DNA of 6,517 nucleotides from Pseudomonadota bacterium. Its GTDB lineage: Bacteria; Pseudomonadota; Alphaproteobacteria; Rhizobiales; Rhizobiaceae. The notes beneath the pieces were generated by a model, which did no database searches, had not been told where the DNA came from, and worked only from the letters and a program-made list of their open reading frames with translations. Below are positions 1 through 5,366 of the stretch, piece by piece. The stretch spans positions 1 to 6,517 of the forward strand of contig JAEZXF010000331.1 in the NCBI GenBank assembly GCA_023419995.1, in the 5' to 3' direction. The position numbers and the translations under genes were made by a program. Every line of letters begins with the position of its first letter. Positions within the stretch are counted from its first letter, which is position 1.

Positions 1-557
1 AGGAGCTGGTGCGCCGCCTCCAGCATACCGCCAACCACGACGGGCTGACGGACGCGCTGACGCGCACCGCCTTCCTGAAGCAGGCGCGGCGCATGCTGGA
101 CACGCCGGCCGGCGACGGCCGCCACGCCGCCGTGCTGATGCTCGACCTCGACCGCTTCAAGAGCATCAACGACGGCCATGGCCACGCGGTCGGCGACCGC
201 GTCCTGATCGAGGCGTCGCAGGCGATCCGCGGCGCGTTGCGCCCGGAAGACCTGTTCGGACGCATGGGCGGCGAGGAGTTCGCCATCCTGCTGACGGGGC
301 TGGCGCCCGCCGACGCGCGCGCCGCCGCCGAGCGGATCAGGCGCACCATCGAGCGGCTGGCGTTCGACGTCGAGGGAATCCGGCTGCACGTCACCGTCAG
401 CATCGGGCTCGCCAGCAATCACGGCGAGGCGCGGGAGCTGCGGGACATGCTGATCGCCGCCGACCGGGCCGTCTACGCGGCCAAGGACGGCGGCCGCAAC
501 CGCGTCGTCGCCGAGGATGCCCCGCACCCCACCAAGGGCCCCCGTACGGCCGCCTGA
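1..557 (+). CDS. GGDEF-domain diguanylate cyclase, C-terminal part (5' end cut by window)
   Basis: The enzyme condenses two GTP into the second messenger cyclic di-GMP. The reading frame is open to the left edge (first full codon at base 3), and a GGDEF domain needs an N-terminal sensor or linker, so the true start lies outside; the GTG at 9 is probably internal. Counting residues from that GTG, I see the domain-opening DGLTDALTR (11-19), the metal-binding DLDRFKSIND (46-55), the active-site loop GGEEF (87-91) and the SIGLA strand (131-135). An RPED motif (78-81) sits five residues before GGEEF, the position of the allosteric inhibitory RxxD site of PleD-type cyclases. The enzyme therefore looks active and product-inhibited. 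The domain is followed by a short polar tail and no EAL domain. It ends its operon, facing the convergent AHSA1 gene. Its sensor input cannot be known from this window. Confidence 0.93.
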   Translation, partial: ELVRRLQHTANHDGLTDALTRTAFLKQARRMLDTPAGDGRHAAVLMLDLDRFKSINDGHGHAVGDRVLIEASQAIRGALRPEDLFGRMGGEEFAILLTGLAPADARAAAERIRRTIERLAFDVEGIRLHVTVSIGLASNHGEARELRDMLIAADRAVYAAKDGGRNRVVAEDAPHPTKGPRTAA

Positions 558-558
558 G

Positions 559-583
559 CGCGCCCGGCGGGGACGCGGGCGCG
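559..583. terminator. Possible bidirectional terminator stem-loop between convergent genes
   Basis: An 8-bp perfect inverted repeat (559-566 CGCGCCCG with 576-583 CGGGCGCG) encloses a 9-base loop. It fills the 30-base gap between the stop codons of two convergent genes (557 and 588), where a shared terminator would be expected. Neither strand has a T-run after the stem, so it is not a canonical intrinsic terminator; in GC-rich alphaproteobacteria such stems may still help termination or protect 3' ends. Confidence 0.4.
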
Positions 584-587
584 GTTC

Positions 588-1073
588 CTACGCGTCCTGC
601 GCCTTGATGTGGGCGACCATCTGGTCGACCACGATGCCCCAGCCCTCGTGGAACCCCATCTCCTCGTGGTTCTTGCGGTTGTCCTCGTTGCCGTGGATGG
701 CGACGGCCCGGTATCGGGTGCCCTCCCCGGCGGGCGACAGCTCCAGCACCGCCGTGAAGAACGGCTTCGGCGACGGGCGGTATCCCGCCAGCAGCGTGTC
801 GGTGAAGACCAGCCGCTCGTTCGGCACGACCTCGAGATAGCAGCCGACGTTCGGGAACTCCTCGCCCTCGGGCGAACGCATCGTCGTGCTGAACAGGCCG
901 CCCGGGCGCACGTCCATCTCGCATACCGTGATCGACCACGGCTTCGGCACGAACCATTCGCGCAGGCTCGACGGCGTCGTCCATGCCTTCCACACCGCCT
1001 CGACGGGAACGTCGATGTCGCGTTCCAGCACGAGGTCGAGCTTCGGGTCTGTCGGGATCGCGGCACTGGTCAT
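588..1073 (-). CDS. AHSA1/SRPBCC-fold domain protein
   Basis: The product is 161 residues, a usual length for stand-alone bacterial SRPBCC (START/Bet v1-like) proteins of the AHSA1 group. These are cytosolic helix-grip folds with a hydrophobic ligand pocket, and few have known ligands. Visible family features are the opening strand and helix [16 protein letters not shown] (17-32), LREWF (37-41), DVRPGGLF (54-61), the strand region [16 protein letters not shown] (77-92) and a C-terminal helix beginning [10 protein letters not shown] (136-145). I chose the ATG at 1073 because AAGAGGAGG lies about 8 bases upstream on the minus strand; a longer frame to 1139 has no such site and adds residues unlike the family. 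AHSA1 genes are often paired with an ArsR regulator, but none is adjacent here; the ArsR gene of this window is 3.6 kb away. It diverges from the GNAT gene. Its ligand and role are unknown. Confidence 0.9.
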   Translation of the reverse strand: MTSAAIPTDPKLDLVLERDIDVPVEAVWKAWTTPSSLREWFVPKPWSITVCEMDVRPGGLFSTTMRSPEGEEFPNVGCYLEVVPNERLVFTDTLLAGYRPSPKPFFTAVLELSPAGEGTRYRAVAIHGNEDNRKNHEEMGFHEGWGIVVDQMVAHIKAQDA

Positions 1074-1200
1074 GGCGGGGGCCTCCTCTTGCGATGGTCG
1101 TAAACTATGCCCCGACCGGCCGACATCCACCCCGGGCATCGAAAATCCTGCGCCCTGCCCTGCCTTGCGCGCAGTGCCGGCGCTCCGCTACTGAGGGGCC
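1074..1200. promoter_or_regulatory. Divergent intergenic region between the AHSA1 and GNAT genes
   Basis: This 127-base gap must carry the start signals of the minus-strand AHSA1 gene and probably those of the plus-strand GNAT gene. It contains the AHSA1 Shine-Dalgarno site (minus strand, about 1082-1090). An AT-richer patch around 1100-1109 reads CATAGT on the minus strand, a possible -10, but no convincing -35 lies upstream of it. For the plus-strand gene only GAGGGG just before the ATG at 1201 is visible. No operator or RNA structure stood out. Confidence 0.35.
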
Positions 1201-1656
1201 ATGACGGCACCGACAGCGATCCGGCCCTACGGGCCCGAAGACAGGGACCGCCTGCTGGCGATCTGGCTCGACGCCTCGCGCGCCGGCCATCCCTTCTTCA
1301 CCGAGGACCAGCTGCGCGAGCAGGCACGGCTGGTGCGCGACATCTACCTGCCCGAGGCGGAGAACTGGGTCGCCACGCTCGAGGGCGAGCCGGTGGGTTT
1401 CATCGGGCTGATCGACAATTTCGTCGGCGGGCTGTTCGTCGATCCGGCGCGGCACGGATGCGGCGCAGGCCGGGCGCTGGTGCAACATGCACGGCGCCTG
1501 AAAGGCATGCTGGAGCTGGAGGTCTACGCGCGGAACCGCCGGGCGGACGGGTTCTACCGCCATCTCGGCTTCCGCGAGATCGGCCGCCGCGCCAAGGACG
1601 ACAACGGCCTGCCTTTCGAGGTCGTTCACCTACGGTGGGAACAACCCCCGTCATGA
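1201..1656 (+). CDS. GNAT-family N-acetyltransferase, YjaB-like
   Basis: This 151-residue single-domain protein is predicted to transfer an acetyl group from acetyl-CoA to an amine; the substrate is unknown. The layout resembles E. coli YjaB along its length: the N-terminal [16 protein letters not shown] (7-22), then [11 protein letters not shown] (26-36), LPEAENWVA (50-58), GEPVGFIGL (62-70), the acetyl-CoA strand and loop [17 protein letters not shown] (77-93) and the C-terminal [13 protein letters not shown] (112-124) with the usual late tyrosine. In the pyrophosphate-binding loop, which normally reads R/Q-x-x-G-x-G/A, the first position appears to be His85 instead of Arg/Gln. The ATG follows GAGGGG closely, so the ribosome site is short-spaced but usable. 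There are no membrane segments or signal peptide. It is transcribed away from the AHSA1 gene and is separated from the next gene by 88 bases, so it may be its own transcript. The family call is firm; YjaB-like function is inferred from similarity I recall. Confidence 0.92.
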   Translation: MTAPTAIRPYGPEDRDRLLAIWLDASRAGHPFFTEDQLREQARLVRDIYLPEAENWVATLEGEPVGFIGLIDNFVGGLFVDPARHGCGAGRALVQHARRLKGMLELEVYARNRRADGFYRHLGFREIGRRAKDDNGLPFEVVHLRWEQPPS

Positions 1657-1668
1657 GGTCGCACCACC

Positions 1669-1698
1669 TTGCGCGCCCGCCGGGCTGGTCGATAAGAT
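1669..1698 (+). promoter_or_regulatory. Possible sigma70-type promoter before the dehydrogenase gene
   Basis: TTGCGC (1669-1674) and TAAGAT (1693-1698) are 18 bases apart. They match the sigma70 consensus at 3 of 6 and 4 of 6 positions, which is weak, but they lie in the AT-richer leader 50 to 75 bases before the dehydrogenase start and just upstream of a dyad that could be an operator. A start near base 1705 would follow. Confidence 0.3.
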
Positions 1699-1705
1699 AG
1701 GGCAT

Positions 1706-1726
1706 ATTGTTCAATCCCATAACAAT
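1706..1726. repeat. Inverted repeat ATTGTT-N9-AACAAT, candidate operator
   Basis: A perfect 6-bp inverted repeat with a 9-base spacer lies 19 bases before the ATG of the dehydrogenase gene and directly upstream of its Shine-Dalgarno site (GGAGG at 1733-1737). Its AT-rich arms stand out in DNA of about 70% GC. Its size suits a homodimeric repressor of TetR, GntR or LacI type. It lies at or just after the predicted transcription start, a usual repressor position. No matching regulator gene lies next to it in the window. Confidence 0.4.
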
Positions 1727-1744
1727 TTCGGCGGAGGAATATTC

Positions 1745-2506
1745 ATGAACCCATCAGGACAGGTCGCGATCGTCACCGGCGGCGGCTCGGGCCTCGGCGA
1801 GGCCACGGCGCGCGCTCTGGCGCACCGGGGCGCGAAGGTCGCGCTGTTCGACATCGGCCTCGAGCGCGCCCAGGCGGTCGCGGCCGAGATCGGCGGCATC
1901 GCGGTGAAGTGCGACGTGTCGAACGGCGAGAGCGGCGAGGCGGCCTTCGCCGAGGTGGCGCAGAAGCTGGGCGACGCGCGCATCCTCGTCAACTGCGCCG
2001 GCGTCGCCATCGCGATGAAGACCACGAGCAAGGACGGCGCGCACCCGCTGGACATCTACCGCAAGGTCATCGACGTCAACCTCGTCGGCTCCTTCAACAT
2101 GATCCGCCTGTTCGCGATCCGCGCCGAGGCGCTGGAGCCGCTCGAGGGCAACGAGCGCGGCGTCATCATCAACACCGCGTCGGTCGCCGCCTATGACGGC
2201 CAGATCGGCCAGGCCGCCTATTCGTCGTCGAAGGGCGGCATCGTCGGCATGACCCTGCCGGTGGCGCGCGACCTCGCCCGCTCGGGCATCCGCGTCATGA
2301 CCATCGCGCCGGGCATCTTCCGCACGCCGATGCTGGCCGGCCTGCCGGAGGACGCGCAGAAGTCGCTCGGCATGCAGGTTCCGTTCCCCTCGCGCCTTGG
2401 CGATCCGGCGGAATACGGGGCGCTCGCCGCCCACATCGTCGAGAACCAGATGCTGAACGGCGAGGTGATCCGCCTCGACGGCGCCCACCGCATGGCGCCG
2501 CGCTAA
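1745..2506 (+). CDS. Short-chain dehydrogenase, 3-hydroxyacyl-CoA dehydrogenase type II (HSD10-like)
   Basis: The product is 253 residues, typical of classical SDR enzymes. It should oxidise a 3-hydroxyacyl-CoA or 3-hydroxy-2-methylacyl-CoA with NAD+ in the cytosol. The Rossmann start TGGGSGLG (11-18) is followed by FDIG (35-38), whose Asp36 at the end of the second strand indicates NAD rather than NADP. CDV (56-58) and NCAG (83-86) are the adenine-pocket and NNAG-type motifs. The catalytic residues are all present: Asn112 (VNLVG), Ser146 ([14 protein letters not shown]), Tyr159 and Lys163 (YSSSK). The [19 protein letters not shown] and APGIFRTPM stretches closely resemble human HSD17B10 and its bacterial relatives, which supports this subfamily over a generic SDR. 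The ATG has GGAGG seven bases upstream. The racemase gene follows after 58 bases, fitting a role in branched-chain acyl-CoA breakdown. The exact substrate is inferred. Confidence 0.92.
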   Translation: MNPSGQVAIVTGGGSGLGEATARALAHRGAKVALFDIGLERAQAVAAEIGGIAVKCDVSNGESGEAAFAEVAQKLGDARILVNCAGVAIAMKTTSKDGAHPLDIYRKVIDVNLVGSFNMIRLFAIRAEALEPLEGNERGVIINTASVAAYDGQIGQAAYSSSKGGIVGMTLPVARDLARSGIRVMTIAPGIFRTPMLAGLPEDAQKSLGMQVPFPSRLGDPAEYGALAAHIVENQMLNGEVIRLDGAHRMAPR

Positions 2507-2515
2507 GCACGGATA

Positions 2516-2538
2516 CGGGCCGGCCCCGCGCCGGCCCG
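2516..2538 (+). other. Strong intercistronic stem-loop between dehydrogenase and racemase genes
   Basis: A perfect 9-bp GC-only stem (2516-2524 with 2530-2538) closes a 5-base loop, starting 9 bases after the dehydrogenase stop and ending 12 bases before the racemase Shine-Dalgarno site. No T-run follows it, so a full intrinsic terminator is unlikely. It more likely acts as a partial terminator or as a 3'-end stabiliser that sets the ratio of the two gene products. Confidence 0.5.
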
Positions 2539-2564
2539 ATGCCGATCGAGGGGGAGGATCGACC

Positions 2565-3725
2565 ATGGCAGGCAGCGCAGCATCGAAGCCCGGCCCGCTC
2601 GCCGGGCTGACCATCGTCGAGATGGCGGGGCTTGGCCCGGTGCCGCTCGCCGGCCTGATCCTCTCCGAGCTCGGCGCGCGCGTCGTGCGCGTCGAGCGGC
2701 TGGCCAAGGAACAGGCCTTCCTCAACCTGCCGCCGCAGTTCGACCTCGACCGGCACGGCCGCGAGATCCTGCGCATCGACCTGAAGCGGCCGGAAGGCAC
2801 CACGCTCCTGCTGCAGCTGATCGGCAGGGCGGACGTGCTGCTCGAGGGCTTCCGCCCCGGCGTCATGGAGCGGCTGGGCCTCGGCCCCGACGCGGCGCTG
2901 GCCCACAATCCCGGCCTCGTCTACGGCCGCATGACGGGCTTCGGCCAGGACGGCCCGCTCGCCAGCCGCGCCGGTCACGACATGACCTACCTCGCCCTGA
3001 CCGGCGTCCTCTCCACCATCGGCCTCAAGGGCGGCAAGCCGGTTCCGCCGCTCAACCTCGCCGCCGACTACGGCGGCGGCGCGATGTTTCTCATCACCGG
3101 CGTGCTTTCGGCGCTGTTCGAGAAGGCACGCTCCGGCAGGGGCCAGGTGGTCGACGCCGCCATGATCGACGGCGCCTCGATGCTGGCGGCGCCGATCTTC
3201 GGCTTCCTCGGCGCGGGGCTGTGGCGCGAGGAACGGGGCTCGAACCTCCTCGATTCCGGCGCGCCGTTCTACGACACCTACGAATGCGCCGACGGCGGCC
3301 ATGTCGGCGTCGCCTGCCTCGAGCCGCAGTTCTTCGCCGAGTTCTGCCGGCTGCTGCCGCTCGCCGACGAGTTCGCCACGGCGCAGTATGACCAAGCGCG
3401 CTGGCCGGCGATGCGCGAGGCGATCGCCGCCCGCATCGCCGAGCGCCCGCGCGACGCATGGGCGGCGCTGTTCGAGGACACCGACGCCTGCGTCGCGCCG
3501 ATCCTGTCGATGACGGAAGCGCCGAAGCATCCGCACAACGTGGCGCGCGGCACCTTCGCCACCGGAGGCGCGCTGATGCGCCCCTCGCCCGCGCCGCGCT
3601 TCTCGCGCACGCAGGGCAGCCTCGCCGGCCCGGCCGAGCGCGACGCGACGGCGACGCTCGCTGGCTTCGGCATCGGCGCGGACGAAGCGGAGCAGCTTGC
3701 CAAGGGCGGGATTGTCGGCCAATAA
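2565..3725 (+). CDS. Alpha-methylacyl-CoA racemase, CoA-transferase family III (CaiB/BaiF)
   Basis: The 386-residue product belongs to the family III CoA-transferase fold and fits the alpha-methylacyl-CoA racemase (AMACR) branch. AMACR interconverts (R)- and (S)-2-methylacyl-CoA thioesters so that they can enter beta-oxidation. The N-terminal GLTIVEMAGLGPVPLAGLIL (14-33), LSELGARVVRVE (33-44), LKRPEG (73-78) and DVLLEGFRPGVMERLGLGP (90-108) are family hallmarks. AMACR-specific blocks follow: RAGHDMTYLALTGVLS (135-150), PPLNLAADYGGG (161-172) and GAPFYDTYE with CLEPQFF (232-257). The catalytic residues of Mycobacterium tuberculosis MCR (His126, Asp156, Glu241) align with His138, Asp168 and Glu253 here, all shifted by 12, so the enzyme should be active. 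The ATG has GGGGGAGG seven bases upstream. It lies between the HSD10-like dehydrogenase and the HugZ-like gene. A true CoA-transferase activity is less likely because of these racemase residues. Confidence 0.94.
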   Translation: MAGSAASKPGPLAGLTIVEMAGLGPVPLAGLILSELGARVVRVERLAKEQAFLNLPPQFDLDRHGREILRIDLKRPEGTTLLLQLIGRADVLLEGFRPGVMERLGLGPDAALAHNPGLVYGRMTGFGQDGPLASRAGHDMTYLALTGVLSTIGLKGGKPVPPLNLAADYGGGAMFLITGVLSALFEKARSGRGQVVDAAMIDGASMLAAPIFGFLGAGLWREERGSNLLDSGAPFYDTYECADGGHVGVACLEPQFFAEFCRLLPLADEFATAQYDQARWPAMREAIAARIAERPRDAWAALFEDTDACVAPILSMTEAPKHPHNVARGTFATGGALMRPSPAPRFSRTQGSLAGPAERDATATLAGFGIGADEAEQLAKGGIVGQ

Positions 3726-3762
3726 GCAGACCCTCCCAGTCAGCTTATCGGAGCCAGCCCCC

Positions 3763-4545
3763 ATGGCGGAGAAGACCAAGGACGTCCTGCGCGAAACCGA
3801 CGCCGAGGCGATCCGCCTCGCCCGCACGCTGGTGCGCTCGGCGCGCCACGGCGCCATCGCGGTGATCGACCCGGCGACGGGCGCGCCGCTCGCCAGCCGC
3901 GTCGCGGTCGCCACGGACCACGACGGCGCGCCGCTCATCCTCGTCTCCGGCCTCGCGGCCCATACCCGCGGCATCGTCGCCGACCCGCGCTGCTCGCTGC
4001 TCCTCGGCGAGCCGGGCAAGGGCGACGCCATGGCCCATGCCCGCATCACCATCGCCTGCGTCGCCGAGAAGATCGCCAGGGACGACCCGCGCCACGCCCG
4101 CGTCGAATGGCGCTTCCTGTCGCACACGCCGAAGGCGAAGCTCTATGCGGGGCTCGGCGATTTCGCCTTCTACCGGCTGCAACCGCAGGGCGCGAGCCTG
4201 AACGGCGGCTTCGGCAAGGCCTATGCCCTGACCGCCGCCGACCTGCTGACCGCCGGCGACAGGCTCGATGCCATCGCCGCGGCCGAGCGCAGCGCCGTCG
4301 AGCACATGAACGACGACCACGCCGACGCCATCGCCAACTATGCCGAGGTGTTCGGCAAGGCCAGGGGCGACGAGGGCTGGGTGATGACCGGCATCGACGC
4401 CGACGGATTCGATCTCGCCGCGGGCGACAAGGTTTTGCGCATCTTTTTTAAGCAGCCGCTGGCCGACGCTCCCGATATGCACAAAATCCTCGTGGCCATG
4501 GCCATCGAAGCGCGCCAGACCAAGGCAACGATTGGTCCAGACTGA
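3763..4545 (+). CDS. HugZ-like PNPOx split-barrel protein with C-terminal DUF2470 domain
   Basis: The 260-residue protein has an N-terminal pyridoxamine-5'-phosphate-oxidase-like split barrel (about 15-155; ASRVAVATDHDGAPLILVSGLA at 44-65 in two strands, then HTRGIVADPRCSLLL at 67-81) and a C-terminal DUF2470 domain (about 172-252) with the signature AVEHMNDDHADAI (178-190). This two-domain order is that of HugZ, a heme-degrading protein of pathogens, and of many uncharacterised alphaproteobacterial relatives. Heme, flavin or pyridoxal phosphate binding are all possible; the sequence does not decide. His181 and His186 lie in the conserved DUF2470 motif, and His240 lies near the C-terminus. 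I chose the ATG at 3763 (GGAG nine bases upstream) over a TTG at 3697, which would overlap the racemase gene and add non-family residues. The gap to the racemase is 37 bases, so co-transcription is likely, although the functional link to acyl-CoA metabolism is unclear. Confidence 0.87.
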   Translation: MAEKTKDVLRETDAEAIRLARTLVRSARHGAIAVIDPATGAPLASRVAVATDHDGAPLILVSGLAAHTRGIVADPRCSLLLGEPGKGDAMAHARITIACVAEKIARDDPRHARVEWRFLSHTPKAKLYAGLGDFAFYRLQPQGASLNGGFGKAYALTAADLLTAGDRLDAIAAAERSAVEHMNDDHADAIANYAEVFGKARGDEGWVMTGIDADGFDLAAGDKVLRIFFKQPLADAPDMHKILVAMAIEARQTKATIGPD

Positions 4546-4711
4546 CCGCAAATGACCCATCAGTCGATATTTACCATGAAACGCTTGTGATTGGGGAAGT
4601 TTGGACTACGTTAGGTTGCATGCATTGCGGGACGCGGCCCGAATGCAACCTGCGAGGTCTACCAGGCGTTTGTACCCCCGAGCACCTGGTGAATGCGGCA
4701 ATGGGGATGAA
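4546..4711 (+). promoter_or_regulatory. AT-richer leader of the arsR-family gene
   Basis: This 166-base gap is clearly less GC-rich than its surroundings (my hand count for 4551-4620 is 30 of 70). A weak promoter can be read as TTGTGA (4585-4590), 16 bases, then TACGTT (4607-4612), which would start transcription on the inverted repeat at 4613-4651 and leave an untranslated leader of about 90 bases. No terminator for the upstream HugZ-like gene is visible. Confidence 0.35.
4613..4651. repeat. 9-bp inverted repeat AGGTTGCAT / ATGCAACCT, candidate operator or leader hairpin
   Basis: Positions 4613-4621 and 4643-4651 are perfect reverse complements across 21 bases. Inside them a smaller stem (4628-4631 CGGG with 4638-4641 CCCG) could stack in RNA, and the left arm overlaps the 8-bp palindrome TGCATGCA (4617-4624). 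The element lies 61 bases before the chosen arsR start, at the predicted transcription start. It could be the autoregulatory operator of the ArsR protein or a 5' leader hairpin; the sequence alone does not decide. Confidence 0.45.
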
Positions 4712-5023
4712 ATGGTTTCTAAGCAGCTTGTCGACAATGCCGACATGGTGGCGGAATTTCTGTCAGCGATCGGCAATGGAAAACGCCTTGCCATCATGTG
4801 CCATCTGCTTTGCGGCGAACTGTCCGTGGGCGAGATCGCGGACAGGGTGGATCTGAGCCAGTCGGCTCTGTCGCAGCATCTCGCGAAGCTTCGCAGCCTC
4901 GGCCTGGTCGAGACGCGGCGCGAGCGGCAGATGATCTTCTATTCCTGCTCCTCCCCCAACGTGCGCCGGATGCTGCTGACGCTCGACGAGATGTTCGGCG
5001 CGCCGGCGCTCGCGACGGCATGA
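4712..5023 (+). CDS. ArsR/SmtB-family winged-helix repressor, NolR/BigR-like
   Basis: The product is a small cytosolic DNA-binding protein (103 residues, usual for the family) that should act as a dimeric repressor. The winged-helix core runs from ADMVAEFLSAIGNGKRLAIM (about 11-29) through the recognition helix region LSVGEIADRVDLSQSALSQHLAKLRSLGLV (38-66) to the wing ETRRERQMIFYSCSS (67-81) and a dimer helix (83-96). The Q-S-A-L-S-Q-H-L recognition helix resembles NolR and BigR/SqrR. The ELCVCDL metal box of ArsR/SmtB is absent. Cys30 and Cys34 lie at the end of helix 2, near the first redox cysteine of BigR/SqrR, but the second, C-terminal cysteine is missing. The start is uncertain: ATG 4712 has GGGGA four bases upstream; earlier TTG 4601 or ATG 4643 would add a tail of non-family sequence. 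It sits between the HugZ-like gene and the copper operon. Its inducer is unknown. Confidence 0.88.
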   Translation: MVSKQLVDNADMVAEFLSAIGNGKRLAIMCHLLCGELSVGEIADRVDLSQSALSQHLAKLRSLGLVETRRERQMIFYSCSSPNVRRMLLTLDEMFGAPALATA

Positions 5024-5067
5024 ACGGACCCTTTGACGCGGAGTTCGCTTTTCATGGCGATGCGCCC

Positions 5068-5098
5068 TTGACCTTCCAGTGACTGGAAGCCCTATCTG
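5068..5098 (+). promoter_or_regulatory. CueR-type copper-responsive promoter and operator of copZ-copA
   Basis: The -35 TTGACC (5068-5073) and a -10 TATCTG (5093-5098) are separated by 19 bases, the over-long spacer typical of MerR-family activated promoters. The spacer holds a perfect dyad, CTTCCAGT-G-ACTGGAAG (5073-5089). This matches in order and spacing the E. coli copA operator as I remember it: TTGACCTTCC, six bases, TGGAAG. CueR with bound Cu(I) twists such DNA so that RNA polymerase can read the promoter. The copZ ATG lies 31 bases downstream. The regulator gene itself is not in the window. Confidence 0.85.
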
Positions 5099-5129
5099 AC
5101 GTGAAGACGAAAGACAGGGAGCCGGTAAA

Positions 5130-5339
5130 ATGGACATCGTACTGAAGATCGAAGGCATGACGTGCGGCGGCTGCAAGGCCTCGGTGGAGCGGCTGCTCGC
5201 CGCCCAGCCCGGCGTGAGGAACGCCGCGGTCGATCTCGCCGCCGGCCGCGCGACGGTCAGCGCCGACGACCACGTCGCCGCGCAGGCGCTGGCCGATGCG
5301 GTTGAAGGCGCCGGCTACGACGCGCGCGTCGAATCCTGA
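5130..5339 (+). CDS. copZ: CopZ-like copper chaperone (heavy-metal-associated domain)
   Basis: This 69-residue protein is a single HMA (ferredoxin-like beta-alpha-beta-beta-alpha-beta) domain, the normal length of a copper chaperone. The metal site GMTCGGC (9-15) gives the MxCxxC motif with Cys12 and Cys15 binding Cu(I), and the conserved C-terminal GAGYDARV (60-67) closes the fold. It should carry Cu(I) in the cytosol and hand it to the HMA domain or membrane entry site of the neighbouring ATPase. The ATG has AGGGAG eight bases upstream and follows the CueR-type promoter, and copA starts 27 bases after its stop, so the two are surely one transcript. There is no signal peptide or membrane segment. 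A mercury-binding MerP role is unlikely without a signal peptide or mer genes. Confidence 0.93.
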   Translation: MDIVLKIEGMTCGGCKASVERLLAAQPGVRNAAVDLAAGRATVSADDHVAAQALADAVEGAGYDARVES

Positions 5340-5366
5340 GTTTCCGGAAAGCAAGGTAGGCAAGCC

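Noticed and set aside
1105..1629. 174-codon minus-strand frame opposite the GNAT gene
   Set aside because: No domain is visible, and the plus-strand acetyltransferase accounts for the sequence with family motifs throughout.
1754..2908. 384-codon minus-strand frame opposite the dehydrogenase and racemase genes
   Set aside because: Same reasons: no family motif, skewed composition and full overlap with two clear plus-strand enzymes.
3697..3762. TTG start 22 codons upstream for the HugZ-like gene
   Set aside because: It overlaps the racemase end, has no clear ribosome site and adds residues outside the domain; ATG 3763 has GGAG at a normal distance.
2295..4127. 610-codon open frame on the minus strand, antisense to the racemase and part of its neighbours
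   Set aside because: It is an Arg/Ala-rich, low-complexity translation with no recognisable domain, lying opposite well-supported genes. In DNA of about 70% GC with GC-rich third positions such long antisense frames are common.
4441..4452. T6 run (4444-4449) followed by AAG in the HugZ-like gene, considered as a frameshift site or terminator
   Set aside because: The gene frame reads TTT TTT AAG, the wrong register for a classic X-XXY-YYZ -1 shift. Six T are short for transcript slippage, no GC stem precedes them, and the frame continues with the conserved DUF2470 end.
4601..4711. TTG 4601 or ATG 4643 as the arsR start
   Set aside because: Neither has a ribosome site, both would place the inverted repeat within or against coding sequence, and the added residues do not look like the family. 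The choice remains the least certain start in the window.
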